57,684 nt of DNA from Acidaminobacter sp. JC074 (GCF_022496765.1 NZ_VANV01000031.1:1-57684); one strand, 5' to 3'. Counted from the stretch's first letter, positions 33,927 through 44,700 are shown. Numbers and translations are program-made. The notes: generated by a model not told the origin, from the letters alone.

Positions 33927-35114
33927 ATGATAAATGAAATCAGAAATCATATAGAAGAAAATAAAGAGGCCATCCTAAAGGTGAGCCATGACATACACGA
34001 AAGGCCAGAACTCGGCTTTGAAGAATTTGAATCCTCTAAGATTATGTGTGACTATCTAGAATCGCTTGGCTATGAAGTCAAAAGAGGTATTGGCAAGTTT
34101 GAAACAGCCTTTAAAGCATCATTAGGCAGTAAAGGACCTAAGATTGCTGTTTTAGCAGAATACGATGCCTTACCTGGTATTGGTCATGGCTGTGGTCATA
34201 ATGTGATATCAGCAGTAGCAGCAGGACTTGCAGCCGGTTTAGGACCTCTTATCAAATCAAATCAACTTAAAGGACAAGTTGTGGTCATCGGTACACCAGC
34301 TGAAGAAACAGGTGGTGGTAAGATTGAACTACTTAAGCTGGGTGTATTTGAAGATGTTGATTATGTCATGATGGTTCATCCCGGTTCTACTAATATGGTC
34401 AAAAGAGGTGGTACGGCATTGGTGGAGTTGCAGGTTGCCTTTCAGGGAAAAAGAGCCCATTCATCAGTCCCTGAAAATGGGATAAATGCCCTAAAAGCCC
34501 TGATACAGATCTTTACAGGTATAGATGCTATGCAGGGAGAATTCCCTTTAGGCATCAATATCAACGGCATCATTAAAGAAGGTGGTCAAGCATCTAATAT
34601 TATTCCTGAAAAGGCGTCGGCTGAGTTTATCATACGTGGCTTAAGACTGATGGACTTAAAGCAGGTCAAGGATAAAATCAAACGTGTTATTCAAGCAGCA
34701 GAAGTTATGACAGGGGCTAAGGCTACTTATGACTTTAAACTGCCTTATGCAGAAAGATACCCCAATCCAGTAATGGCGGATAAGTTTAAAGAAATAATGG
34801 AATCGCTTGGCCAAGAAGTTGTATATCCGGAACCTCAGATGAAGCTTGGATCTTCAGATATTGGCAATGTTTCACTTTATAAGCCAACCATTCATCCTTA
34901 TATAAAAATTGGTGATAATCTTAAAGCTCATACCTTGATGTTTACTGAGGCTTCGAAAAGTTCTTGTGCAGACGATATGATACTTACCGCAGCTAAAGCA
35001 CTGGCTGAACTGGCTGTGAAGCTGATCAATGACTCAGGCTTAAGACAAGAAGTAAATGATGCTTTTAAAGCACAAGTGCCAGACTACAGTGACTTTAAGT
35101 TTGAAGAGGTGTAG
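33927..35114 (+). CDS. M20-family amidohydrolase
   Basis: 395 residues, cytoplasmic. It belongs to the aminoacylase/AbgB-like M20D group: HDIHERPELGFEE (21-33), GHGCGHN (86-92, metal ligands Cys89 and His91) and GTPAEETGGGK (122-132). These enzymes cut amides of amino acids, such as N-acyl amino acids or aminobenzoyl-glutamate. I start at ATG 33927, directly after GGAGG; the frame runs 45 bases further without a site. In this operon it may act on an amide or a second dipeptide type released from imported peptides. Confidence 0.85.
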   Translation: MINEIRNHIEENKEAILKVSHDIHERPELGFEEFESSKIMCDYLESLGYEVKRGIGKFETAFKASLGSKGPKIAVLAEYDALPGIGHGCGHNVISAVAAGLAAGLGPLIKSNQLKGQVVVIGTPAEETGGGKIELLKLGVFEDVDYVMMVHPGSTNMVKRGGTALVELQVAFQGKRAHSSVPENGINALKALIQIFTGIDAMQGEFPLGININGIIKEGGQASNIIPEKASAEFIIRGLRLMDLKQVKDKIKRVIQAAEVMTGAKATYDFKLPYAERYPNPVMADKFKEIMESLGQEVVYPEPQMKLGSSDIGNVSLYKPTIHPYIKIGDNLKAHTLMFTEASKSSCADDMILTAAKALAELAVKLINDSGLRQEVNDAFKAQVPDYSDFKFEEV

Positions 35115-35116
35115 AA

Positions 35117-37465
35117 ATGAAAAAGATATTGATTGTACTTCTCTTATTATGTTTGCTAGCATGCGAAAATCAACAACCACTTACAGAAAGCGGTCAAGTG
35201 GTTACTGAGTTAAGTATCGTATCAGAGGGCAAGAGGATTGATGATTATCAATTGGGCTTTTTACCTGGCAAGATATTAGAAGAGGATTTTCAGGCATGGC
35301 TTTTGTTATATGATCATGAAGACTTTGAGGCTGTTTGGTCTAAGCTTTCAGGCATGACGATTCAAGAAATAAAAGAATTATCAGATATGGACGGCGACAA
35401 CAGGGCCTACTGGATAGATAAGTATGATTATGCAGATGGCCTAGGCAACACCTTAAATCCCGATCAGAAGACCTTTCTCGAAGGCGCTTCATTTAATCTG
35501 GGCATTTATCATTTTTATGTGGTAACCATCAGTAAAGAAGGAGTAGTAGGCTTGAAAAGAGCACAAGAAGTTATTGATGTAAGACCTCTACCAAAAGAGG
35601 TTAGACTAAGAGATAGAACACTTGAATACGACATCCAGTCAGACGACAGGCTGATGGGGCATGCTGTTTTTGTCAGCAAGGCCACTCTTTATGATTTAAA
35701 AGATAATCTAATTGATAAACCTTTAAAAGACTTAAAGAAGGCTTCAGATAAACATCTGATGATTATGGTAGATAAAGAGATAAACTCAGTCATCTTAAGC
35801 GATGACTTGTTAACACTTGAAGGTGAAAAAATTGAGGATGATGTGTTTGGTGTATTTGTGGCTTCTTATGGCCAAGAAGGGCTAATGGACATTGCAATGG
35901 CAAATACATACTTGATAGAAAAAGATTATCCTCTTAATAATACAATCCATAATGATGGTATGGGAACGATTATGCTAATTGGAGGCGGTGTTGCCTCATC
36001 TGATTCAGATAAGATAAAGATATTTGAAGCCATGCGTCAAGCGGGTGGCGAGCATCCAAGACTGGCTATACTATCGTCATCGAGGTTTGACAGGCAAGCA
36101 GTATATAACCATTTTTATTACAAAGACCCTGAGTTTGGTTCATTTGAAGACAACTATAAAAACTTAGGCTTTAAACCGGTTTTTATACCTCTTGCAACAG
36201 ACAATGCCAACCAAATTAAAAATGATGAGTACTGGTCAGGGCTTTTAGAATCTTGTGATGGTGCCTATCTGCAGGGTGGTGACCAATACAAACATGTCAA
36301 ATCACTTCTAAATGACGATGGAACACCTTCAAAGATGCTTTTAGCCCTTGAGAAGATTTTAGATAGAGGTGGTTTTGTGGCAGGCACTTCTGCTGGTATG
36401 GCGGCTATGGGCGACTTGGCTTATGGTTATGGCTATAGCCTTGAAGCACTAAGTCATAACAGCCTAGAACAAGTATCTCTTGAAGCCATTCCTGAAAAGG
36501 AGGGTTTGGTATCCTCATTAGAGGACAATAACATTGCGGTACCAGGTATAGGTCTAGTTGACCACGGAATTATTCTTGATACCCATTTTGATAAAAGAGG
36601 TAGACTTGGTAGACTCCTCGTTGCCTTAAGGGATTCTAAGAGTCAGCTTGCAATTGGTGTAGATGAGGGTACCAGCTTCAATATTCAAAATAAAATAGGA
36701 GAAGTGATCGGAGATCAAGGTGTCTTTGTTTTAGATGCATCTGAAGCTGTTTTTGGAAAGGCTGGCAGTGATGAAGTTTTCTTAGCAGAAAACATATACC
36801 TTCACTATCTGACCGAGGGGGATCGTTACGACTTATGGACCAAGAATGTAATGCAAGAAGACAAAGTCATCTTAGAAGGTCATGGTCTCTATAATGCAAG
36901 ACATCCTGTATTTGAAAAAGACTATACAACAACTAAGCTCCTTATTGATTTTATTCATTCAGAAAATCAAGTTCTTGAAGTGCCTTATAAACTGGTGGAT
37001 GGTTCAGTTATAACCATAGCTTTTGAAAAAGCTGAAAAAACCAAAGCTTATACTTCGAATCTAGACTATAAAGATTCTTCTTTAGAAGGCTATAAAAAAG
37101 CTTCCATAGAGGGCATGCTCATGCATGTATATGAGTTTAGAGGACAAGATAAGATACCACCAGTCATTTCATATATGAAGGCATACACAAGAGCCTACAA
37201 GGTTTATCTTGGTATAACGGATAATCTAAGCGGTATAGATGAAGACAGCATCAATGAGGAAACTGTTCAGTTTATCAGTGATGTAAACAGCCTTTATGAA
37301 GCGCCGTTTTATGATTTGGAATATAAAGAAATAGGAATCATCATAGCTGAAGAGGCCTTCGTAAAAGGAGACAAGGTTATTGTTGACGGTGTCAAAGATA
37401 CGGCAGGCAATGTCGTTGAAAAGCAAACATGGGAGTTTGATGGTACAACCTGGTACAGAAAATAG
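35117..37465 (+). CDS. Extracellular lipoprotein with cyanophycinase (peptidase S51) domain
   Basis: 782 residues. Lipobox LLAC with Cys16 puts it outside the cell. Residues about 20-280 are an unassigned N-terminal region. The S51 domain (about 283-540) is complete: TIMLIGGG, QGGDQ (386-390), nucleophile Ser425 in GTSAGMA, DTHFDKRGRLGRL (488-500) and GVDEGTS (514-520). These are cyanophycinase marks; dipeptidase E, the other S51 branch, lacks the last two. The C-terminal 240 residues are unassigned. Known cyanophycinases are about 270-400 residues, so both flanks are extra. It would release beta-Asp-Arg dipeptides for the Opp system encoded upstream. Last gene of the sigma-54 operon. Confidence 0.82.
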   Translation: MKKILIVLLLLCLLACENQQPLTESGQVVTELSIVSEGKRIDDYQLGFLPGKILEEDFQAWLLLYDHEDFEAVWSKLSGMTIQEIKELSDMDGDNRAYWIDKYDYADGLGNTLNPDQKTFLEGASFNLGIYHFYVVTISKEGVVGLKRAQEVIDVRPLPKEVRLRDRTLEYDIQSDDRLMGHAVFVSKATLYDLKDNLIDKPLKDLKKASDKHLMIMVDKEINSVILSDDLLTLEGEKIEDDVFGVFVASYGQEGLMDIAMANTYLIEKDYPLNNTIHNDGMGTIMLIGGGVASSDSDKIKIFEAMRQAGGEHPRLAILSSSRFDRQAVYNHFYYKDPEFGSFEDNYKNLGFKPVFIPLATDNANQIKNDEYWSGLLESCDGAYLQGGDQYKHVKSLLNDDGTPSKMLLALEKILDRGGFVAGTSAGMAAMGDLAYGYGYSLEALSHNSLEQVSLEAIPEKEGLVSSLEDNNIAVPGIGLVDHGIILDTHFDKRGRLGRLLVALRDSKSQLAIGVDEGTSFNIQNKIGEVIGDQGVFVLDASEAVFGKAGSDEVFLAENIYLHYLTEGDRYDLWTKNVMQEDKVILEGHGLYNARHPVFEKDYTTTKLLIDFIHSENQVLEVPYKLVDGSVITIAFEKAEKTKAYTSNLDYKDSSLEGYKKASIEGMLMHVYEFRGQDKIPPVISYMKAYTRAYKVYLGITDNLSGIDEDSINEETVQFISDVNSLYEAPFYDLEYKEIGIIIAEEAFVKGDKVIVDGVKDTAGNVVEKQTWEFDGTTWYRK

Positions 37466-37472
37466 ACTGATT

Positions 37473-37504
37473 AAAGACTATGATAAATATCATGGTCTTT
37501 TTTT
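37473..37504 (+). terminator. Terminator of the sigma-54 operon
   Basis: AAAGACTATGAT / ATCATGGTCTTT with loop AAAT, then TTTT. A second hairpin, AGTGGC/GCCACT, follows at 37505-37523. Confidence 0.85.
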
Positions 37505-37585
37505 AGTGGCGTACTAGGCCACTACCTTAACAGGGAAAATATTATACACTAGAAAGAAATAATATGAATTAGTTAAGGAGTCCAT

Positions 37586-39451
37586 ATGAAGAAAAAAATA
37601 TTACTTGTATTAAGCCTGATTTTACTTTTAAGCATGCCTGTTTTTGGTGAAGATGTGAATGTCGAATTAACATCAGGAGAGATTAGAATTAATGGTACCA
37701 GGGTTGACAATGAAAAAGCCAAGTATCCATTTTTAGTTTATAAAGATGTGACTTACTTTCCCATGACTTGGGATATAGCCAGTGCCATGGGCTTAGCTAC
37801 TACTTATAGTTCTGAAGAAGGACTGAGTGTGAGCCAGTCAAATCAAGGTGGCTATGTAAAACTTGATGAAACAGGTCATAACGCCATGGGTAAAATATAC
37901 TCTGCAAGTAAATGTAGTTTTCCTATAAAGGTTAATGGCAAGATGATTGATAACAATTCAGAAGAATATCCTTTGTTGTCTTTTAGAAACATTACTTATT
38001 TTCCTATGACATGGTCATTTATGGTTGATGAGTTTGGCTTAGAATCTTCTTGGACACCTGAAGAAGGTTTGAAGATAAGCTCTGATGATCATCTAACACA
38101 TCATAAGGCTGTTATAGATCCTGAAATTGGACAGGTTCAGTTAAATGTAAGTGAATGGCTTTCAATATCTACAAAGGATAGGGCGGGACTTAAGATCATA
38201 CAAGATGACTTCTATGTTTCACTTGAAGGCTTAGGCAAGCAATCGCTAATTAATGTGGTTAAACTGGATGAATCAAACTATGAATTAAAACGAGACAGCA
38301 AGAAAGTTATAATTCAGGTTGGATCAAATGAAATACTTGTAGATGGCAGTATAAAACTCATTTCAAATACTATAAAAGATATAGATGACATGGTCTATTT
38401 ACCACTTGATTTTTACACGGTAGGACTGGGCGAAAGTGTTACTTATGTAGGGAAAACACAGAATAAGTGGAGAGAAGATTTTTATCATGATTTTATTGAA
38501 GTAAAGTCACCTTATATAGATAAAAAGATTCAAGAGGTAAAAGAGAATTTCATCTTTTCAAGTAACATAGAAACTTTTACACTGTATGCTTTTATGAACT
38601 TTACAGGCTATGATGTAGATCACAAAGGTTTTATCCATGAGACTAGATACAATGTCGTAAATGAACTTGATAAGATGAACCTAAATCTTACTAATAATAA
38701 CTACTTTACTGATAAAGGCTTTATGCCATTAAAATATGTCTATCAGTCTAGAACACTTGGACCAGCACCTAATTTTGAAGCACAGTCACAGCTTATGGAA
38801 GGCTTTGAAGATTTACCTGCTGCCTTAAAAGAGTTTTATGAAAAAGCAGATATAGAGAATTTATATGAAAAATATAAGAATGATTATGATGAAGAAATTG
38901 CACTTTTTTATAACAACAGCTTCTCACCGACAAAATATGCCCAGTGGATAAACTTCTTGGATTTAGATGTTCAAAAGATAAACATAGATTATGAACTATT
39001 AGAATCTCATGGTACAGGTTATACATTGTATCCAAAAGATGGTGAGTATGAATATAAACTAACTTTAGGCCCTGAAACCATTTATGGCAATGGTGTAATA
39101 GGCATGCAGACATTTGGTGTGGAATACCTACACTACATTACAGAGCCTATTTTAAATGATATGGACCTGTCTAAAATAGAAGTTGATATGGATGCTATAC
39201 CAGAAGGGACACTGGCAAAAAGCGAGTTTTATAACACACCAGAAGCAATTATTGTAAAATCATTAATCAGGGGCATGATGGCTAAATTAGATCAAGATGC
39301 CAATACAGCAGATGGATGGAGCGCTGTTAATTACTGGACCAGTCAAGGATTTATCCTTACTCAGTACTTCTTTGATAAGTTTGATGACTACAAGTATTTG
39401 GATGGTAATTTCGAGGAATACATTAAAGAGATTATACTGGAACTAGAATAA
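37586..39451 (+). CDS. Secreted CuAO-domain protein, third paralogue
   Basis: 621 residues. Signal peptide 1-21 (cut near VFG-ED). Two CuAO-N-like repeats (about 22-85 and 110-170) have YP..V(Y/F)(K/R)(D/N)(V/I)TYFPMTW, as in the pair at 12852-16111; a third, more usual one lies at about 200-290 (VYLPLDFY). The C-terminal 320 residues are mostly helical and unassigned. No Asn-rich or EEPT segment. Start follows AAGGAG; own terminator. Likely a cell-surface protein of unknown role. Confidence 0.72.
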   Translation: MKKKILLVLSLILLLSMPVFGEDVNVELTSGEIRINGTRVDNEKAKYPFLVYKDVTYFPMTWDIASAMGLATTYSSEEGLSVSQSNQGGYVKLDETGHNAMGKIYSASKCSFPIKVNGKMIDNNSEEYPLLSFRNITYFPMTWSFMVDEFGLESSWTPEEGLKISSDDHLTHHKAVIDPEIGQVQLNVSEWLSISTKDRAGLKIIQDDFYVSLEGLGKQSLINVVKLDESNYELKRDSKKVIIQVGSNEILVDGSIKLISNTIKDIDDMVYLPLDFYTVGLGESVTYVGKTQNKWREDFYHDFIEVKSPYIDKKIQEVKENFIFSSNIETFTLYAFMNFTGYDVDHKGFIHETRYNVVNELDKMNLNLTNNNYFTDKGFMPLKYVYQSRTLGPAPNFEAQSQLMEGFEDLPAALKEFYEKADIENLYEKYKNDYDEEIALFYNNSFSPTKYAQWINFLDLDVQKINIDYELLESHGTGYTLYPKDGEYEYKLTLGPETIYGNGVIGMQTFGVEYLHYITEPILNDMDLSKIEVDMDAIPEGTLAKSEFYNTPEAIIVKSLIRGMMAKLDQDANTADGWSAVNYWTSQGFILTQYFFDKFDDYKYLDGNFEEYIKEIILELE

Positions 39452-39453
39452 AT

Positions 39454-39488
39454 AAGAGTCTAACCGCAATAGTGGTTAGACTCTTTAT
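39454..39488 (+). terminator. Terminator
   Basis: AAGAGTCTAACC / GGTTAGACTCTT, 12-bp perfect stem with an 8-base loop, then TATCTTAT. Confidence 0.85.
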
Positions 39489-39489
39489 C

Positions 39490-39680
39490 TTATAAATCAA
39501 GTTTTACTATAGACCGCCAATATTTTCTAAAGGCCATTTCATGAAAAGCCTCATCAACAGATTGACTGGTTCAGTCTAGGTACTGTGATACAGGATTTGA
39601 AGACTTATTTAATATCAAAACAGACTGTAGATCAAGTTCTACAATCCGTTTTTTAGTATCTGCTGAAAGAGAAAGAGCTC
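39490..39680 (-). pseudogene. Possible decayed coding remnant
   Basis: One minus-strand frame reads protein-like sequence in two pieces split by a single TGA (ending NPVSQYLD, then SQSVDEAFHEMAF), closing with TAA at 39490-39492. It has no start codon and is preceded by another stop. I do not recognise the family. Weak evidence; it may be chance. Confidence 0.25.
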
Positions 39681-39862
39681 ATGCATATCAATTGACTTAA
39701 GGCCTGTAACTTCTTATTGTATTCTTAAAATGTTTTTCTCAATGATGTGAACATTGATGTATAAATTAAGAATTATTTTTCTTAGTAGTTACATGCTAAG
39801 ACGGGGAGTGAATAAATTAAAACTTCTCAAAAAAGCAGTGGGGTCATTGAAGCTTTACAGAA
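39681..39862. other. Non-coding part of a roughly 700-base gap
   Basis: With the flanking remnant and peptide gene this fills the gap between the third surface protein and the MocR gene. I see no intact frame, no RNA fold and no inverted-repeat ends of an insertion sequence. Confidence 0.4.
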
Positions 39863-40030
39863 TCACAGGTATGTTCTGATAACTGGAATCTTGTATTCAT
39901 TATTCTCGATTTGCTGAGTGTTTTCTATTTCAGTGTTAGTAGCGTTAACAGGAACAGAGGAGTAAAAAATGAATATCCCTGTTAAAATTATTAGAGCTGT
40001 TAAAACAAATATGTCTTTTCTTTTTTTCAT
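39863..40030 (-). CDS. Small single-helix secreted or membrane peptide, 55 aa
   Basis: MKKRKDIFVLTALIILTGIF begins the peptide: basic start, one hydrophobic helix (about 8-24), then a polar Asn/Glu-rich tail ending VIRTYL. GGAGG lies 7 bases before this ATG; a second ATG directly in front is spaced too closely. The site and the signal-like start argue for real translation. It could be an intact small peptide or the surviving N-terminus of a gene cut by the TGA at 39863-39865, since the region beyond looks decayed. Confidence 0.5.
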   Translation of the reverse strand: MKKRKDIFVLTALIILTGIFIFYSSVPVNATNTEIENTQQIENNEYKIPVIRTYL

Positions 40031-40131
40031 CATTTTGCCTCCAATCCATATCTTGTAACCTTAGTATAAACTTATTTCAGTGTCATGGTTATAGCCACTT
40101 TCAAGCAAATTTATCATATCCAATTTTAGAA

Positions 40132-40158
40132 TAAAAAATGATACCGAGATGGTATCAT
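40132..40158 (-). terminator. Terminator of the MocR gene
   Basis: Minus strand ATGATACC / GGTATCAT with a 5-base loop, then TTTTTTAT. Confidence 0.8.
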
Positions 40159-40170
40159 GATATGATTTGA

Positions 40171-41562
40171 TTAATTTAGTTTGTTTAAATGTTTGTGTAG
40201 AATTTTTATGCCTTTGTCGAGCTGGCCTTCTGTTAGGTTACCATAGCCTAGGATTAAATGAGATTTATACTTGTCTGGATACTCAGTATTGTCACTTAAC
40301 CTCATGATGTAGACACCATCACCTTCTATAGACTTTATTAACTGATTATCAAAGACAAGACCTTCAAATTCAGCTACAATGTGAATGCCAGCACTCACGC
40401 CATGGATTGTAACTTGGTCTGTGAAGTAGTGATTAAGAAGACCAATAAGATGATGTCGTCTGCGCTTGTAAACTGATTTCATCTTTTGAATATGTTGATC
40501 CAAGTATCCATACTGAATAAACCTATCCATGGTCAATTGATTTAAGATAGGACTGGTTATGTCTGAAATACGCTTTAACTTATAAATAGGTTCAATCATA
40601 TGTGTTGGCAAAACCATATAGCCAATACGGAGACTTGGCATCATAACCTTACTAAATGAATCTAGGTAAATAACACGTTCTGGATCAAGTTCATGCAATG
40701 ATTCTACAGGTGAGTTATCATAACGAAAGGCACTGTCATAATCATCTTCAACAATAAGACAATCATGTTGTCTAGCATATTTTATTAACTCAATTCTTCT
40801 TGAGATAGGGCTAGCCGTTCCCATCGGATATTGATGAGAAGGCGTCATTATAATACCGCTAATTTTTGTATCTTTAGGAAAGTTATCTGGATCTAAGCCA
40901 AACTTGTCAATGGCTTGATAAATAGTCTCGTTTTTTTCAAACATATCACGAATTGTATAATTAAAAGGATCTTCTAATATCACTTTACCATCACATGTCT
41001 TAAAGTATTGAGAAAGTAGCGATAAACCTTGAACAGAACCAGAAGTGATAATGATTTGATCCTCATGGCATTTAATGCCACGCTTTTTATACAAATGATC
41101 GGCTAGTGTCTTCCTTAGACTTTTTTGACCTGAAGGATAAGAGTATCCAAAAGAAGTAGATTCTGAATCATATAAGGCTTCTCTATAACACTTCAGCCAC
41201 TTAGCCTTTGGAAACATATCTAGAGCAGGGATACGGGATTTAAAGCTAATTTCAATATGTTCTTGTTCAAATTCAGAAAAATCAACTTGAGGTGCAGGTA
41301 GTTGAGGTCGTTCAAGTGTTAGGTTTTTATTTATGTAATGTCCTGATCCTTTAATGGCATAAGTATAGCCTTCAGCCAAGAGATTCTCATATGCATCTAC
41401 CACAACAATACGTGAAATGTTGAGTTCTGATGCTAACTTTCTTGAAGAAGGCAGTTTTTCATCTGCCTTCAATTTATTATTTAGAATCATATGTTTTATA
41501 TGTCTATAGACTTGTTTTGTCAATGACTCTTTTGAGTTCCTATCAAGTTTAATATACACCAT
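40171..41562 (-). CDS. MocR/PdxR-family regulator (GntR HTH fused to aminotransferase fold)
   Basis: 463 residues. Residues 8-75 are a GntR winged helix (KLPSSRKLASELNISRIVVVDAY). A linker leads to a fold-type I aminotransferase domain (about 105-460) with EDDYDSAFR (272-280) and the PLP lysine Lys305 in DSFSKVMM. Such proteins bind PLP, sometimes with an amino compound, and regulate transcription rather than catalyse. PdxR members control vitamin B6 genes; others control GABA or taurine use. No likely target is adjacent, so its regulon is elsewhere or is itself. Confidence 0.9.
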   Translation of the reverse strand: MVYIKLDRNSKESLTKQVYRHIKHMILNNKLKADEKLPSSRKLASELNISRIVVVDAYENLLAEGYTYAIKGSGHYINKNLTLERPQLPAPQVDFSEFEQEHIEISFKSRIPALDMFPKAKWLKCYREALYDSESTSFGYSYPSGQKSLRKTLADHLYKKRGIKCHEDQIIITSGSVQGLSLLSQYFKTCDGKVILEDPFNYTIRDMFEKNETIYQAIDKFGLDPDNFPKDTKISGIIMTPSHQYPMGTASPISRRIELIKYARQHDCLIVEDDYDSAFRYDNSPVESLHELDPERVIYLDSFSKVMMPSLRIGYMVLPTHMIEPIYKLKRISDITSPILNQLTMDRFIQYGYLDQHIQKMKSVYKRRRHHLIGLLNHYFTDQVTIHGVSAGIHIVAEFEGLVFDNQLIKSIEGDGVYIMRLSDNTEYPDKYKSHLILGYGNLTEGQLDKGIKILHKHLNKLN

Positions 41563-41703
41563 GACTTCCTTTCGATTATTACTTCATTATAAACTGTATA
41601 CTTAAAAAGAAGTAGGACTAATTCGGGAATTATTTTATAGGTCCAGTTTACGTGTGTACCCTTTTAAGTAATGTTGATACATATAATAAGCACAAGAGTA
41701 TTA

Positions 41704-41729
41704 GAAAAAGGAAGCTTGTGTCAGCTTCC
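41704..41729 (-). terminator. Terminator of the ABC-protease operon
   Basis: Minus strand GGAAGCT / AGCTTCC with a 6-base loop, then TTTTTC; about 45 bases after the stop codon. Confidence 0.75.
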
Positions 41730-41773
41730 ATAGTTCTAAAGTTAATTTCTTATTTGCATAAGGCTAATTGCAA

Positions 41774-44700
41774 TTATTTCATCAACCTTCTTGCAAAGTC
41801 TAAGACTGGGTCACTATTGTCGATGAGGTCTTGAACGCTTGGAATAATCTCATAATCAGGTTTGAGACCCTTACCAGGATCAAGCCCTGGTGCATCTACT
41901 TCAAATACCTCAGTTGAAAAAGATAAGTTTATTTTTGTGTTGGTTAAACTGAGTACTTTTGTAGTGTCTGAACTTATATATGTTGATCCTGATTCTTGAC
42001 CGATGAAGGTTGCTATATTGTGATACTTAAGCAGGGCTATTAAATGGCCAGTGGTTGATGACGTGCCACCATCCATTAAAACATAGATCTTGCCTGAATA
42101 ATTGATGTTCGAGCTCACAAGAGGTGATGACAGTTCTGTATGATCCTCTGAATGATCACTCCAGTATCTGTGAGGCACTGGTTGAAGATAAGTTAGTAGT
42201 TTTGCAACCAGTACTGGATTACCACCGTGGTTGCCTCTTAAATCTAAGATAAGATGATCAGTTTCTTTTACCTTCATTTCCATAAAGAAATCATAGAGTG
42301 CATACCTAAAGTTCTTTTGCTGTAGCTGTTCATAAACATCAAAAGTGTTGATGTCTAGATAAGCGTAGTCATCATAAACATTGTAGACAATTGGCTCATT
42401 AAAGTGACGTATGCTTTTTCTTTCTTTTGCAATTTCATTTAAGCCTAGTGCATGAACCGACTTTGATGCTTTTGATCCATTAGGACTTGTGTAGATTAGA
42501 TCAAACTTGTCTGTATTTTCAAGGTATAAGAAGTAATACCAAGAAAAATTTGAGTTGAGTACATCATATTTTAAGGTCTTATTATGACCATCAGAAGCTA
42601 TGAAGCCTAAGAGGGCATCGATGATTTCTGAAGATCTTTTACCATTGATGGACAAAATTTCACTACCCAAAGGTATTTCATAAAAAGTATTGTCATACAA
42701 GTAGAGCTTATCTTTGTAAATATGGATCTTGTCTGCAAAAACCTGGACATTGGAATCAAAGACATCTTGAGAATAAGCACCACCTAAAGACTTTGCTCTT
42801 TGATCGACAACAGAGTAAGATAGACTTGTTTGCCAGCAGTTTGCTGACGAAACTAAAGGTGTTACCAGTCTTAAGAACTCAAGTTTAGTCATATCATCAT
42901 GAAGCTCATTTCTAATAGAATCTTCAAGTGATTCGAATAAGTCCATATCTGTATAGAGATTGGTATGACGATTTTTTAAAGTGTCTACAATGACATCTAA
43001 GTCACTGGTTAAATCTTCTTTAGAGAATACTTCAAAGAGTCCCTCCATATTCATGTTGTAAAACTCGCCATAGTGTATCTTGTCTTTGAGTACCTCTTCT
43101 ACATATGCCAGCTGGCTATCCTTCTTACTGACTATGTCCTCTATAATAGGTGTGACTTCATAATCAGGTATGATGCCTGAAGTTAGATCAGCTTCAATAC
43201 CCATGTCTGACACTTGTGTTGAGTAGTTAAAAACCAAATTAGAGTTTTCTAGCATCTTTGATTCTACAGAAGTGGTGATGACAGAAGACGATCCAGCTTC
43301 ATCACCGAAAGAAATACCAACGCGATTAGACCTTAGCTGAGAAAGAAACTGACCGGCGATAGAAGTCACAGAACCATCTTGTAAAACCAGCACTTCTTCA
43401 TGATAAGAAGCGTCAGCTTTTAGTGGATGATCAGGGACTAAATAAGATAACAAGTAATCTGAAACATCAGTATCACCACCTGCATTGCCTCTTAAATCAA
43501 GCACTAAATATTTAAGGTCTTTTTCTTTAAGCGTCTTAAAGAAGTCATCTATATCATCTTTGATAAGAGGTGAGAAGGCTCTTATCTTTAAGACAGCATA
43601 ATCATCTCTAAAGTCTTGACTAAGATTTTCTAGATTGTCTGTTTGATATCTATCTTCAATATCTTTAGCTTCAATGCCTTCTACAGATAGGGAACCTCTA
43701 AGACCATCAGGTCTTATGTATTCGATGTCAAAGTAGTCTAGATATTCCACATATTTAAAATAGTTGCCACCAAAATCTTCATTGAGTAAATAGTACTTAT
43801 AAGTCAGATTGTCACCATCTGAAGATAAAGATGAGCATATCAAATCAATGATATCAGAAGCTTGTCTGCCATTGATACTCAGTATCTGACTACCTAGAGG
43901 TATATCACTGTAAAAGGCATTGTCACTTAAGTATAGCTTGTCACCTTCTGCATATACCTTATCAGCAAGTAGCTTTACATGATCATATTCGTCTTGAGAA
44001 AAGACGAGTGTGTTATGGGCATTTAGGGATGCCGCTATAGGCTGTAATAGTCTCATAAACTCAAGCTTGGTCATACCGTCAGAAAGCTCTTCTTCTGCAT
44101 GAACGAGTAGGATTTCCATTTTTTCTTCATCTGTAAAGAGATGAGGATGATGTTCTATTTGAGTCTTGAAATCATCAAGGTCATCTTTTAACTCTTTCTT
44201 TGTATAGGTCTCAAAGAGCCCCTCTGGTGATAAACTAGAAAAGTCATCTATGGCTAAGTCTCTATCCACTATATGTGCTGCTAGATTGAGAGCGATATCT
44301 TCATTATTTATCATGTCTTCTACGCTTGCTAGTATCTCATAATCAGGTAATACTCCTTGACCAAGGGTTACTTCTGAAACCCCAGCACTCGACAAGTCTC
44401 TTGCCATTGAAAGTCTTAAGTTTGTATTTTCTAAATCAGACCCTTGTACATTCCTTGAAATGAGAGAGCCGTTAGAGCTTTCTACGCCTATATGGTAGGC
44501 TCTGTTTTTATCTTTAAGGACTGAAAGGACTTGTCCTGTAACAGAACTAGAACCACCATCTTGTAAGATGAAAAGCTTACCTGTAAAGTGGTTGTCAGAA
44601 AGCGCTATCTCTGTATCCAAAAACATAGCTTCTTCTGATAGTAAATAAGACATGAGATGTGATGCAATATTTACTTGTCCCTGATCACTGCCCCTTAAGT

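Noticed and set aside
41652..41834. 60-codon plus-strand frame at the end of the ABC-protease operon
   Set aside because: It crosses the minus-strand terminator and the 3' end of the large gene and has no ribosome site.
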